Positions 24,603-34,179 of a stretch of 64,000 nt of DNA are shown piece by piece. The notes below the pieces were generated by a model, which did no database searches, was not told the origin of the DNA, and saw only the letters and a list, made by a program, of their open reading frames with translations. Location of the stretch: NCBI RefSeq assembly GCF_028356935.1, contig NZ_CP102798.1, forward strand, positions 124,001-188,000. Direction: 5' to 3'. The number at the start of each line of letters is the position of its first letter. The stretch's first letter is position 1. Source of the DNA: Lysinibacillus sp. OF-1 (GTDB taxonomy: Bacteria > Bacillota > Bacilli > Bacillales_A > Planococcaceae). Both the position numbers and the translations under genes were made by a program.

Positions 24603-24806
24603 ATGATGGAGGAATTAGCAAAGGTTCCATGGGCGGTTATCGCACCGCTCATCATCGTTCAAATTATATTAATGATCGTAGCGCTTATTGATCTGCGTAA
24701 AATCCATGCCACAAATGGTCCTAAAATTTTATGGGTATTTATCATTCTATTTGCCAATCTATTAGGGTCCATTGCGTACTTTATAGTAGGGAGAAAGCAG
24801 TCATGA
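24603..24806 (+). CDS. YxlE-like small membrane protein (PLDc_N)
   Basis: 67 residues from ATG 24603, six bases after GAGGTG. Two hydrophobic helices with the cardiolipin-synthase N-terminal-like end ILFANLLGSIAYFIVGRK. B. subtilis YxlE has the same size and type and also precedes an ABC ATPase (YxlF) and permease (YxlG). It lacks any catalytic domain. The stop codon overlaps the ATPase start (ATGA). Confidence 0.85.
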   Translation: MMEELAKVPWAVIAPLIIVQIILMIVALIDLRKIHATNGPKILWVFIILFANLLGSIAYFIVGRKQS

Positions 24807-25687
24807 CAACATTACTTCAAGTTACAGGCTTGACCAAGCAATTTGCAGAGCACACAGTTGTAGATAATATTCATTTCGTGTTAGAAGAAAAGACTTCAAC
24901 GGCTTTAATTGGACCAAATGGAGCTGGCAAGACAACAACTTTATCTATGTTAACAGGGCTCTTAAAACCGACTGCTGGAAGTGTAAGGATGTTAAATGGA
25001 GATTTACGTGCGAATATAGGGTTTTTACCTCAATATCCGCAGTTTCATCCTTGGCTAAGTGCATTAGAGTTTACAGAAATGGCTGCTAGGTTGAATGGTG
25101 TAGCAGCCAAAAAAGCTAAATTAGAAGCACAAAAAACATTAGAGTTCGTAGGGTTGGGGGATGCGCTACATAAAAAAATAGCCACTTTTTCTGGGGGAAT
25201 GAAGCAACGTCTTGGTATTTCCCAGGCAATTGTGCATAAGCCTAAATTACTGCTATTAGATGAACCAGTTTCAGCGTTAGATCCCGTTGGACGCAGAGAA
25301 GTGCTCGATTTATTAAAAGGTTTACAACAAGAGACAACCATTTTATATTCAACGCATATTTTAAATGATGCGGAAGAAATGACAGACCAGCTATTATTTT
25401 TGCAAAATGGAAAACTAGTAGAACAGGGTACATTACGTGAGGTACGGCAACGTTTTGATGAGCAAAACTATGTAATTGAATTTGGCAGTGAAGAAGAGGC
25501 GAAGCTTTTTGCGGATCCATCCTATACTATAATCGGTTGTTATGTGTATATCGAGGTTGTGAATGAGGAGCCAACGATGAAGGAGCTGCTACAACGTTTA
25601 AGTGCATGTCCTTATACCATCCGAAAAGTGGAGCGACAAACAGCATCTCTGGAAGAAATTTTCATGAAGGTGGCGAAAAAAGCATGA
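24803..25687 (+). CDS. ABC transporter ATPase, YxlF-like
   Basis: 294 residues from ATG 24803, overlapping the previous stop codon. Walker A GPNGAGKTTTLSML, Q-loop in IGFLPQYPQFHPWL, signature FSGGMKQRLGISQAI, Walker B LLLLDEPVSALDP and a switch His in YSTHILND. This is the CcmA/NatA-type ATPase class that pairs with ABC-2 permeases in export of peptides or drugs or in immunity. The control by a YtrA-type operator agrees with that family's usual targets. Confidence 0.92.
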   Translation: MTTLLQVTGLTKQFAEHTVVDNIHFVLEEKTSTALIGPNGAGKTTTLSMLTGLLKPTAGSVRMLNGDLRANIGFLPQYPQFHPWLSALEFTEMAARLNGVAAKKAKLEAQKTLEFVGLGDALHKKIATFSGGMKQRLGISQAIVHKPKLLLLDEPVSALDPVGRREVLDLLKGLQQETTILYSTHILNDAEEMTDQLLFLQNGKLVEQGTLREVRQRFDEQNYVIEFGSEEEAKLFADPSYTIIGCYVYIEVVNEEPTMKELLQRLSACPYTIRKVERQTASLEEIFMKVAKKA

Positions 25688-26466
25688 GTGGATTCAAAGT
25701 ACTTCTGCAAAAGGAATATAGAGAAGCATGGCGAAGCTGGAAATTTTTATGGATACCTCTCGTGTTTGCTTTGCTTGGAATGAGTGATCCACTAACAAAC
25801 TATTATATGATGGATATATTAAATGCTGTTGGGAATGTACCTGAGGGCTTTGAAATGCTAATGCCAGAATTAGTGCCAGTTGATTTACTCCAAGCTTCTA
25901 TTGGACAGTTTCAAACAATAGGCTTACTGGTGATGATGGCTTCATTTGTAGGGGCTATTAGTAAAGAACGAGCAAGTGGCATGGCTACCCTCTTATATGC
26001 ACGGCCCATTTCATATGGCGCCTACTTTATGAGTAAGTTTATTGTTATAGGCACAGTTTGTTTCGTAAGTATTTTAGCTGGCTTTGCTGCAAGTGTATAT
26101 TACACAAGCATATTATATGGAACTTTGGACATTGGAGCACTACTAATTAGTTTTTGTACGTACTATATTTGGCTGTTATTTGTAATAGCTGTTTCATTAC
26201 TGATGAGTGCTAGTTTTAAAACGGTTATAGCTACTACATGTGCATTTACGGTGATCTTTGTAGGGCAAATCGTAGATATGATAGTGGGAATCTTTTGGAC
26301 AATATCTCCTTGGAAACTAGCGAGCTATGGAATTTTGCTAGTACGAGGAGCAATGGACATGTCAGACTATTGGTGGAGCCTAATAATCACTGTGGCATTA
26401 ACAATTATCTGTATTAGCATTGGGATTGCGATGATGAAAAGAAATGCGTCTATGGCAAAAATCTAA
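25684..26466 (+). CDS. ABC-2 type permease, YxlG-like
   Basis: 260 residues from ATG 25684, which overlaps the ATPase stop codon (ATGA). Six hydrophobic segments. The N-terminus has LQKEYREAWRSWKFLWIPLV, then ISKERASGMATLLYARPISY, a common ABC-2 permease pattern. With the ATPase and YxlE-like protein it forms an export complex of unknown substrate. In B. subtilis the corresponding genes belong to the sigY operon; no sigma factor is present here. Confidence 0.88.
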   Translation: MSGFKVLLQKEYREAWRSWKFLWIPLVFALLGMSDPLTNYYMMDILNAVGNVPEGFEMLMPELVPVDLLQASIGQFQTIGLLVMMASFVGAISKERASGMATLLYARPISYGAYFMSKFIVIGTVCFVSILAGFAASVYYTSILYGTLDIGALLISFCTYYIWLLFVIAVSLLMSASFKTVIATTCAFTVIFVGQIVDMIVGIFWTISPWKLASYGILLVRGAMDMSDYWWSLIITVALTIICISIGIAMMKRNASMAKI

Positions 26467-26473
26467 AAAAGAT

Positions 26474-26520
26474 AAAACGGTAAAAAACAGTTTACGATGA
26501 GTTTTTACCGTTTTTTATTT
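26474..26520 (+). terminator. Terminator of the ABC cassette
   Basis: AAAACGGTAAAAA (26474-26486) pairs with TTTTTACCGTTTT (26502-26514) and is followed by TTATTTTTA. Confidence 0.85.
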
Positions 26521-27108
26521 TTAAATCATCCCACCATTTATAAGCAGTATCAGCCCGATAAAGAACATAATCCAAGAAAGAGCAGAACTTGTACTTTGAT
26601 CAAAAAGTGTTTGAATTTTTCTTAACGGTTGATTCATAAATCCACAGAATAAAAGATGTAAAACAAGTAGAATGATCCCTGGTGTAATCATCACCAAGTT
26701 AATGAGATCTATTTCGGCAGCTACAAAAATTTGCTGTCGGAAAGCTTGCTTTTTATCTCGTTATTGATTCGAAAGCTGGATGAATTTCTGGATAAGGGAC
26801 TCTGTTAGCCTTCTCTCAATAGCCGCAGCGTTCTTTAATCCAAGTATGGCACTCTCCATCTGTTGTCATTTCTTTTGTTCCTCTGCTATAAAAGTTAACT
26901 TGTTTGCCACGCCCATGGATTATTTAGTAGAGTTTGAATTTCTTTTAATTTGAATCCTCATGCCTTTAAAAATACGATTTGTAGGGGCATTTTCACCGTA
27001 AATCCTCTGTCCACCCTCCGCCTTTACTGTTGGAAGTAACAGTTCAATCTCCTCATAATGTGCGAACAGTAAGCCAGTTTGCTTGGAAACATGGTGAATC
27101 GTCAGCAA
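26521..27108 (-). pseudogene. Decayed MerR-family regulator with a C-terminal membrane domain
   Basis: Read from 27108 downwards, one frame runs 196 codons to a TAA at 26523-26521 but is broken by in-frame TAA, TGA and TAA codons (about 26922, 26868 and 26763). The start is a MerR winged helix: HHVSKQTGL, HYEEIELLLPTVKAEGGQR, IYGEN. The usual TxRTIR between the first two blocks is shortened. In the neighbouring frame GFKLKEIQTLLNNPW appears, a typical MerR continuation, so there is a frameshift as well. The end encodes two membrane helices (MITPGIILLVLHLLFCGF and SWIMFFIGLILLINGG). It is the only gene-like content of this 850-bp gap. Confidence 0.75.
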
Positions 27109-27210
27109 AATAACTAATACCCCTCTCTGTTACAGCTAGTATATAAAATAACATTACGTCACTTTCAAGGGGGAATTGTTAATTCATTTCTATATTTAAA
27201 AACTACATTC

Positions 27211-27239
27211 TTGGAATCTCTATAACTTAGGAATATAAT
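27211..27239 (+). promoter_or_regulatory. Sigma-A type promoter of the CBS protein gene
   Basis: TTGGAA (27211-27216), 17-bp spacer, TATAAT (27234-27239). It lies 74 bp upstream of the GTG start at 27313, and no other gene intervenes. Confidence 0.6.
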
Positions 27240-27312
27240 GGGTGTGTAACTCGAAATTTGTCAAATAACTCGGAAAATATATAGATGAATAGAGAAAGAA
27301 GGTACAAGAAAA

Positions 27313-28017
27313 GTGGGGACTGAAAACTCCGATCGTTTCCTGACAGCGTTTAATCGAATAGATCATAGATTACGAGATATTGTAGGAGCCAAGGATTTTA
27401 TGGCTTTTTATCGACTGATTGATCAAGCAAAGAAAAAGGATGTCTTGGTGAAGAAATATGAGGATGATTTACGCTCATATGCCGACTTACGTAATGCTAT
27501 TGTGCATCACCGTACTTCCTTACATTATGTCATTGCAGAACCACATACCGATGTTGTAGAAAGAATTGAATACATAGATGCTACCCTTGCTAAGCCAACG
27601 CTTGTGGGACAAATGTTCCGTAAAAGAGTACTGGTTTTTCAGGAAAACGATTCATTGAAACATGTACTAAAAGTGATACGCCAACGCAAATTTACGCAGT
27701 TCCCAGTTTATTATAATAAGCAATTTAAAGGGCTTATCACGACAGTAGGAATTACGAATTGGCTTGCTTCAAAAATGGGTGGTGACCATCTACCAAAAAG
27801 GATTCCTACGTTGCATGATATTTTAATGCATGAGAAAAATAGAGTAAATTACAAATTTGTCAGCAGATCTTTAACGATCTATGAGGCTGAGGAGATTTTT
27901 AAACAAGGGGTCGAAAGGGGAAGGCGCTTCGAGGCCTTACTAATAACAGAGCATGGCGAACCACATCAAAAATTACTAGGTATCATTACACCATTAGATA
28001 TAGTAAAGATCGACTAA
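27313..28017 (+). CDS. CBS-domain protein with HEPN-like N-terminal domain
   Basis: 234 residues, GTG start at 27313 about ten bases after AAGAAGG. Residues 1-75 are helical and contain R60-x4-H65 in YADLRNAIVHHR, the arrangement of HEPN ribonuclease motifs. From about residue 95 there are two CBS motifs (VLVFQENDSLKHVLKVIRQR with FTQFPVYYNKQFKGLITT, and a second ending LLGIITPLDIVKI) that normally bind adenine nucleotides. It may couple nucleotide sensing to an RNA- or protein-binding helical domain. It is cytoplasmic. The specific function is unknown. Confidence 0.75.
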   Translation: MGTENSDRFLTAFNRIDHRLRDIVGAKDFMAFYRLIDQAKKKDVLVKKYEDDLRSYADLRNAIVHHRTSLHYVIAEPHTDVVERIEYIDATLAKPTLVGQMFRKRVLVFQENDSLKHVLKVIRQRKFTQFPVYYNKQFKGLITTVGITNWLASKMGGDHLPKRIPTLHDILMHEKNRVNYKFVSRSLTIYEAEEIFKQGVERGRRFEALLITEHGEPHQKLLGIITPLDIVKID

Positions 28018-28037
28018 CAAAGAGACGAGACAAACAA

Positions 28038-28757
28038 TTACGGGCTTGAATGTCTCGATTTGTCTTTTAGGCTAATGTATAAGGATCCATTTGTTTGGAC
28101 TTGAGCAAAATAAACTTCTTCTACTGATTGCACATTTTGTTTTTTCAATTTTTTCAATACCCAATCTTCTGTTAGCTCAAGCTCAACTATATTTTCTGTA
28201 ATAAGTTGACCATCCGAAATGACTTCCGTAGGCAGATAAGTAGGTGGTGATACATCCGCTTTCACATCTTGCTTCGTAGCCACTTGCTCAGAAGTTTTTT
28301 GTAAAACACTGAGTTTACCATTTGTTTCTAACATAGCATATTCAACATCCTGTACAGAGAAAATGGCTTGTTCACGTAGCATCATTGTTAGCTCATCTAA
28401 ATGAAGACGATTTTTTTGTAGAGCTGATTCTAATATAAGCCCCTTTTGAATAACGATGGTAGGTTTATCATCGATGAGAACACGAGCCTTTTTAGATTTA
28501 ATGGTAATGACGGTCATCAAATAGGTTAAAGCACTCCACCAAACGAGGGATATCATACCATCTAAAAAAGGTGTTTCTTCCTGTGAGGCTATTTCTGAAG
28601 CAATCGAACCAAATGTAATACCTGTAATATAGTGGAAGAATGTTAACTGGCCCAATTGTTTTTTCCCAAGTATACGTGCCAGAATGAGTAATGCAAAAAA
28701 CGAAAGTGTTGTTCGAAGAATCATTTCCCAAAAGTGAGCATGAATAAAGCTTTCCAT
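28038..28757 (-). CDS. YetF/YkjA-type DUF421 membrane protein
   Basis: 239 residues from the ATG at 28757, the first in-frame start after AAAGGAG. Three N-terminal helices and the family motif LARILGKKQLGQLTFFHYIT, followed by SIASEIASQ. The cytoplasmic half has two DUF421 subdomains with IDDKPTIVIQKG and a paired region near the end. In B. subtilis such proteins (YetF, YdfS) are linked to the spore membrane and germination; the biochemical role is unclear. It is divergent from the MFS gene, sharing about 100 bp of promoter region. Confidence 0.85.
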   Translation of the reverse strand: MESFIHAHFWEMILRTTLSFFALLILARILGKKQLGQLTFFHYITGITFGSIASEIASQEETPFLDGMISLVWWSALTYLMTVITIKSKKARVLIDDKPTIVIQKGLILESALQKNRLHLDELTMMLREQAIFSVQDVEYAMLETNGKLSVLQKTSEQVATKQDVKADVSPPTYLPTEVISDGQLITENIVELELTEDWVLKKLKKQNVQSVEEVYFAQVQTNGSLYISLKDKSRHSSP

Positions 28758-28859
28758 GCATATATCAACTCCTTTTACAGCTGTCGAACTATAGCTTGTG
28801 CAAAATGGTCGATAGTATGCGACAATCCTGTATAAACAAAATATGAGCGAGGTGGCAAC

Positions 28860-30065
28860 ATGAATAAACAATTAAATTTAACAAATCCAATCTATCCAAT
28901 TATGGTTGCAATCGGTGTTGCTCACCTTATCAATGATACGATGCAAGCTGTTATCCCAGCGATGTTTCCGATATTTAAGAGTGAATTAGGTTTGACCTTT
29001 ACACAAATTGGTATGATTTCTTTTGTTTTAAACATATTTGCTTCTGCATTACAGCCTGCTGTAGGCTTTATCAGTGATAAAAAACCAATGCCCTATGCTT
29101 TACCAATAGGTATGATTAGTTCTTTTATAGGTATCGCCATTATCGCGTTTACAACACAGTATTGGATTATTATTATTGCGGTATTATTTATCGGCTTTGG
29201 TTCAGCTATATTTCACCCTGAGGGATCGCGAGTTTCATTTATGGCAGCTGGTTCTAAAAGAGGACTTGCTCAGTCTATCTATCAAGTAGGGGGAAATTCA
29301 GGACAAGCTCTTGCACCGTTAATTAGTGCGTACATCTTTGATATTTTCGGGCAGCGTGGTGCTGCAATCGTATTAGTCGTTGCAACGTTTGGTATCATTT
29401 TATTGAGTAAAATAGCTACATGGTATAAAAAACAATTGGAGCAAGAGCGTATAGCGAAGAAAAAACGTGTACTAATCTCAACATTGCCTCCTTTAACAAA
29501 GAAACAAGTAGGAATTGCGTTAACATTATTATTTACAATTATTTTTGCACGATCATTTTATACAACAAATATAACAAGCTTTTATGTGTTTTATTTGATG
29601 GATCACTATGATGTCAGCCTGCGACTAGGACAAATATTAATATTCACCTTCATGGCATTCGGGGTAGTAGGTACATTTTTCGGAGGCTCTTTATCAGATC
29701 GTATTGGTAGAAAGAATGTCATTATTCTTTCTGTGGTAGTGCCAATGCCATTTTGTTTAGCATTGCCCTATGTACCATTATGGGCCGCTATGATATTTTT
29801 AGTCATTATCGGTACATTGATTATGATTAGCTTCTCCGTAACGGTAGTCTATGCTCAAGAGCTAGTACCAACAAAAATTGGTACAATGGCTGGCTTAACA
29901 ACGGGCTTTGCCTTTGGTATGGGAGCAATAGGTGCGATGGTTATCGGCATTTTAATGGATCATAAAGGGATTGATTTTACTATGATGGTCGTTTCCTTAT
30001 TACCGTTATTATTGTTGATTGCCTTCTTTTTACCGAAGGATAAACCAGCATCCACTGCAGTTTAA
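28860..30065 (+). CDS. MFS transporter, fosmidomycin-resistance (Fsr/YfnC) type
   Basis: 401 residues and 12 predicted helices. Begins with IGVAHLINDTMQAVIPAMFP and has AIFHPEGSRVSFMAAGSKRG and GGSLSDRIGRKN, the pattern of the Fsr family of drug exporters. In other species Fsr confers fosmidomycin resistance; the natural substrate is uncertain. AGGTGG lies about six bases before the ATG. Confidence 0.88.
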   Translation: MNKQLNLTNPIYPIMVAIGVAHLINDTMQAVIPAMFPIFKSELGLTFTQIGMISFVLNIFASALQPAVGFISDKKPMPYALPIGMISSFIGIAIIAFTTQYWIIIIAVLFIGFGSAIFHPEGSRVSFMAAGSKRGLAQSIYQVGGNSGQALAPLISAYIFDIFGQRGAAIVLVVATFGIILLSKIATWYKKQLEQERIAKKKRVLISTLPPLTKKQVGIALTLLFTIIFARSFYTTNITSFYVFYLMDHYDVSLRLGQILIFTFMAFGVVGTFFGGSLSDRIGRKNVIILSVVVPMPFCLALPYVPLWAAMIFLVIIGTLIMISFSVTVVYAQELVPTKIGTMAGLTTGFAFGMGAIGAMVIGILMDHKGIDFTMMVVSLLPLLLLIAFFLPKDKPASTAV

Positions 30066-30100
30066 AAAACGCGTCCTCTTTAAGAGGTACGCGTCTTTTT
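30064..30100. terminator. Bidirectional terminator
   Basis: AAACGCGT-CCTCTT pairs with AGAGG-ACGCGT, with A-tracts upstream and a T-run downstream. It lies between convergent genes and overlaps the last codon of the minus-strand gene. Confidence 0.75.
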
Positions 30101-30785
30101 ATTGTCTTAATGGAGCTAAAAATTCTGCTGGCAACTTCTCTTGATCGATCACGTAGCCCTCTGAAATATGAACTTCATGCATTTTATCATTGTAAGTAAA
30201 TTTAAAGATGCCATTGTCAAAGTCCGTGCCAATTTCCTTGAAAAATATACCTTCGATGGATACATATTTAGGGCAAGTAAATGCTACTTTAAAGTGATCC
30301 TGCTCTTTAATTAAGTAAGCACGTACTCCTTTTTCATATGTTTCATTTGCATCATCGTCTGTTGGACGTTGAACAGCCACAATATGAAAGTCTACAAAAG
30401 GAACTTCTTTTAACAGTACGTTTAGGAAAGAACCTTTAGTGATTTCCTCCCAACGACTTTGTGCGCTTTGCCCTACGATAATTTGTGAAATACCATAACT
30501 CTTTGCGACTTCTGCAATAACTTTTTGAATGGGGCGTTTTTCATTATCTTGCAAAATGAATTTTTCAACCTCAAGTTCATCTGATAGCTTCTTCCATTGC
30601 TCTATATAACTAGATTTTTCTGCGTCAAATGCATCAAGGGGTTGCGAATCGACTGAAAGAATATAGAGTGGACAATCTAGCATTGTGGCCATCTTATGAC
30701 CACGACGTATTAAACGTTCGCCATTTAAGCCGTAGTAAACACAAACTAATATACTTTCATCCAAACGCCCTTTTACATGCTTCAT
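30099..30785 (-). CDS. Stand-alone KdpD-type universal stress (Usp) domain protein
   Basis: 228 residues. Residues 8-145 match the Usp-like nucleotide-binding part of KdpD: ILVCVYYGLNGERLIRRG, CPLYILSVD and IIVGQSAQSRWEEITKGS. There are no KdpD N-terminal, membrane or kinase domains and no kdp genes nearby. The last 80 residues have no recognised domain. GAGGTG precedes the ATG. It may sense a nucleotide such as ATP or c-di-AMP; this is inference. Confidence 0.75.
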   Translation of the reverse strand: MKHVKGRLDESILVCVYYGLNGERLIRRGHKMATMLDCPLYILSVDSQPLDAFDAEKSSYIEQWKKLSDELEVEKFILQDNEKRPIQKVIAEVAKSYGISQIIVGQSAQSRWEEITKGSFLNVLLKEVPFVDFHIVAVQRPTDDDANETYEKGVRAYLIKEQDHFKVAFTCPKYVSIEGIFFKEIGTDFDNGIFKFTYNDKMHEVHISEGYVIDQEKLPAEFLAPLRQ

Positions 30786-31352
30786 AAAAAATGTACACCT
30801 CTTATCTGTTGGTATTTTGTTAATTTCACTGTTGTATCGAAAAAATTATCCTAAAACAGCTAAAATTGATGCTGTTACAGTGCATTATGCTCATTTATAT
30901 TGTATACTTAAAAACGTATAAAAGTTAACGGAAATATATTGGAAAACCCTTGAAGGATTAAGCTTAAATCAATAATTTAAAATTATTTAATTTATGCATT
31001 ATGTGCATCTGAGCAAAATTGCTTTCATATGCCACACTATTATGCAGTGTGTTAAATAGATAGTCAAGTGTCTTCATTGTACTGATATAACCTAAGTTAC
31101 AACTGTATAAATTATCTGATTTTCCACAAGTTATTTAGGCTTGCATCGGGTTAGAAGTGACTAAATAACTAACATAACCATTTTTGATAAACGACAAGGC
31201 ACTTTTTCACACCCCACCACATTCCATTTAAAAAATTTCAAGAATAGATCTGATATGTTACTTAGCTTGAACAAATTTCTAGAGTCTTAGCACTTACCAT
31301 TCCAATCACCACAAAAATTTGCTAGATGATTTTGATAGTAGGAGGTTTTCAT
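30786..31352. other. Long gene-free region upstream of the Mrp operon
   Basis: About 565 bp with no credible reading frame. CACACT (31033-31038) and AGTGTG (31046-31051) form a small dyad with a 7-bp spacer. It presumably holds the mrp promoter and perhaps an untranslated leader. I could not recognise a known riboswitch or a strong terminator. Confidence 0.4.
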
Positions 31353-33764
31353 TTGGTTACTGTTCTCATCGCAATACTTTTGCCAATTGTTTGTGCTGCA
31401 CTAATCCCATTGCTTTATAGGCGACTAAGGCGTGTCACACATCTTGGCTGGTTTGTTTTATCTGTTCCACTTATCTTGTTTCTTTTACTCGCGCGCTATA
31501 TTCCTCAACTTGCCGAGGGTAAAACATTTATCCATACATATGAGTGGATTCCCTCTTTTAATATAAATTTCACAACTTACCTTGATGGACTCAGTATGAT
31601 TTTTGGTTTACTGATTACAGGAGTAGGTAGTTTAGTCATTTTATATTCTATTTTTTATTTATCAACGAAAGAATCTCTTCATCATTTTTACTGCTATTTA
31701 TTACTATTCATGGGCGCTATGCTTGGCGTTGTTTTTTCAGATAACCTAATGGTATTATACACATTTTGGGAACTAACAAGTGTGTCATCATTCCTATTAA
31801 TTGCTTTTTGGCACCATAGAAAAGCATCTCGCGCAGGAGCTAAAAAGGCGATGATGATTACAGTCTTTGGTGGTCTATCGATGCTTGCAGGCTTCTTAAT
31901 GCTTTACGTGGCCTCTCAAACATTTAGTATTCGTGAAATTGTAGCTAATGTAGAAGTAATACGTGATCATTCTCTGTTTACGCCAGCGCTAATTTTAATT
32001 TTACTAGGAGCTTTTACAAAGTCTGCTCAATTTCCATTCCATATTTGGTTACCGGATGCTATGGAAGCACCAACACCTGTTAGTGCTTACTTACACTCAG
32101 CGACAATGGTTAAGGCAGGAATTTATTTAGTTGCCCGTTTTTCACCAGTCTTTGGAGGAGAAGCCATTTGGTTCTGGCTAGTCAGTGTCGTTGGTCTAAT
32201 TACACTATTCTGGGGTTCCTTTAATGCTGTTCGTCAAACGGATTTAAAAGCTTTATTAGCTTTTTCAACAGTGAGTCAGCTGGGCTTAATTATGAGTCTA
32301 TTTGGTCTTGGATCTGTTGGTCATTATTATGGCTATGCAGAGAATTCTATTCTCTATACACAAGCAAGCTTTGCGGCGTTATTTCACCTTGTGAATCACT
32401 CGACATTTAAGGGAGCCTTATTCATGATGGTTGGAATTGTCGATCATGAAGTAGGTACTCGTGATATTCGCCGTTTAGGTGGCCTAATGTCTTTAATGCC
32501 TATAACATTTACAATCGCAGTTATCGGTAGCTTCTCGATGGCAGGATTACCGCCATTTAATGGTTTCTTAAGTAAGGAAATGTTTTTTGCTGCGGTATTG
32601 GCTATTCGAGATGTAGAGGCATTCTCAATTGCTGATGTAGGGCTGTTTTTCCCATTAGTAGCATGGGTGGCAAGTATCTTTACATTTGTTTACAGTTTGA
32701 TATTAATTAGCCGTACATTTTTGGGTAAACTACAGCCAGAGAAGATGGATAGAAAACCACATGAAGCTCCGTTTGGCATGTTAATTTCACCAATAATCTT
32801 ATGCTTGTTGGTAATAGGTATCTTTTTCTTCCCAAATGTGCTAGGTCACTATATTTTAGAGCCTGCTATGGCAAGTATTTATCCTACATTCCCAACAACA
32901 AGTGAATTAACACCACATGTCCATGCGTGGCATGGCATCAATGCGGAATTAATAATGACGCTAGGTGTCATTATTATTGGGATAATCTTATTCAAAACAT
33001 TAAAAAGCTGGAAGCCACTTTATCGCCTATTTTCACAAAAGTATACGTTTAATACGTATTACAATCGAATAATTGAGATGAGTGAAAGCGGCTCTAAGAA
33101 GCTCACTAGTAAATATATGACAGGTAATTTAACACATTATTTTGTCTATATATATGTATTTTTCGTTGCACTTATTGCTGGTTATTTTATTTGGTCAGAC
33201 GCAATGACCTTTCATTTTGACATGGACTCTGCTGTTGAATACTATGAGCTAATTCTTGTATTTGTCATGATTTTTGCAGCAATTTGGATGATTTTTGCAA
33301 AAGGTCGTGTGACAGCTATGTTGTTAAATGGTGTATTAGGTTATTCCATTGCCTTCTTCTTTGTCATTTTCCGTGCACCAGATCTAGCTTTAACACAATT
33401 GGTTGTTGAATCGGTAACAACGGCTTTATTCCTGTTGTGCTTTAAATATTTACCAGATCTAATGCCGGAAGCTCCTCGCAAAAGGATTCAATGGTCAAAA
33501 GCGATGATCTCCATTTTTGTTGGGGCAACCGTAACAATGGTTGGATTGGCAGTCGTACACTACGATCGCTTTGAACCAGTGTCCACTTACTTCAATGATT
33601 CCTATGAATTGGCTGGGGGTTCCAATATTGTCAATACAATTCTAGGGGATTTCCGTGCCTTTGATACGATGTTAGAGGTTGTTGTTCTTCTGATTGCTGG
33701 CTTAGGGGTCTATATGTTGACAAAGCTTAAGCCACGAAAGGAGGAAGCAGATCGTGAAAATTAA
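31353..33764 (+). CDS. mrpA: Mrp Na+/H+ antiporter subunit A
   Basis: 803 residues. The largest Mrp subunit, related to NuoL of complex I, with about 20 helices. Proton-channel segments include LWELTSVSSFLLIAFWHHR-like YTFWELTSVSSFLLIAFW, the conserved GAFTKSAQFPFHIWLPDAM, and VSAYLHSATMVKAGIYL. The C-terminal MrpB-like extension contains ALTQLVVESVTTALFL. I start it at TTG 31353, seven bases after GGAGG (31341-31345); the ATG at 31326 lies before that site. It is the first gene of a seven-gene operon for Na+ extrusion and pH homeostasis. Confidence 0.95.
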   Translation: MVTVLIAILLPIVCAALIPLLYRRLRRVTHLGWFVLSVPLILFLLLARYIPQLAEGKTFIHTYEWIPSFNINFTTYLDGLSMIFGLLITGVGSLVILYSIFYLSTKESLHHFYCYLLLFMGAMLGVVFSDNLMVLYTFWELTSVSSFLLIAFWHHRKASRAGAKKAMMITVFGGLSMLAGFLMLYVASQTFSIREIVANVEVIRDHSLFTPALILILLGAFTKSAQFPFHIWLPDAMEAPTPVSAYLHSATMVKAGIYLVARFSPVFGGEAIWFWLVSVVGLITLFWGSFNAVRQTDLKALLAFSTVSQLGLIMSLFGLGSVGHYYGYAENSILYTQASFAALFHLVNHSTFKGALFMMVGIVDHEVGTRDIRRLGGLMSLMPITFTIAVIGSFSMAGLPPFNGFLSKEMFFAAVLAIRDVEAFSIADVGLFFPLVAWVASIFTFVYSLILISRTFLGKLQPEKMDRKPHEAPFGMLISPIILCLLVIGIFFFPNVLGHYILEPAMASIYPTFPTTSELTPHVHAWHGINAELIMTLGVIIIGIILFKTLKSWKPLYRLFSQKYTFNTYYNRIIEMSESGSKKLTSKYMTGNLTHYFVYIYVFFVALIAGYFIWSDAMTFHFDMDSAVEYYELILVFVMIFAAIWMIFAKGRVTAMLLNGVLGYSIAFFFVIFRAPDLALTQLVVESVTTALFLLCFKYLPDLMPEAPRKRIQWSKAMISIFVGATVTMVGLAVVHYDRFEPVSTYFNDSYELAGGSNIVNTILGDFRAFDTMLEVVVLLIAGLGVYMLTKLKPRKEEADREN

Positions 33765-34176
33765 TGATGTGATATTAAGGACGGTCACAAAGACAGTCGT
33801 ATTCATTATTTTAACACTTGGTGTGTATTTGTTCTTTGCTGGACATCACGCGCCAGGTGGTGGCTTTATAGGTGGCCTCGTGTTAGCTTCTGGCATTGTT
33901 TTATTATACCTAGCCTATGATATTGAGACTGTGCATAAAGGAATGCCATTTGACTTTAAAAAGGTTGCAGCATTAGGCGTATTGCTTGCAACTGGAACTG
34001 CAATAGGTTCGTTGTTTTTCGATGTGCCGTTTTTAACACAGGCCTATACGTATATTGATGTGCCGATATTTGGGAAAATGGGTTTTTCAACCGTAACCAT
34101 TTTTGAAGCGGGTGTAGCTTTAACGGTGGTGGGTGTTGTCGTGACAATTATTTTAAGTATAAGTGAGGATGAGTAG
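33754..34176 (+). CDS. mrpB: Mrp antiporter subunit B
   Basis: 140 residues and four helices. Family segments YLFFAGHHAPGGGFIGGLV and, near the C-terminus, FGKMGFSTVTIFEAGVALTVVG. Starts with GTG at 33754 after AAGGAGG, overlapping the end of mrpA by 11 bp. It is a membrane subunit of the Mrp complex. Confidence 0.95.
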   Translation: MKINDVILRTVTKTVVFIILTLGVYLFFAGHHAPGGGFIGGLVLASGIVLLYLAYDIETVHKGMPFDFKKVAALGVLLATGTAIGSLFFDVPFLTQAYTYIDVPIFGKMGFSTVTIFEAGVALTVVGVVVTIILSISEDE

Positions 34177-34179
34177 CCA

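Noticed and set aside
30786..31352. Possible sodium or c-di-AMP riboswitch before mrpA
   Set aside because: I could not find the conserved cores or a terminator/anti-terminator pair; only one weak dyad is present.
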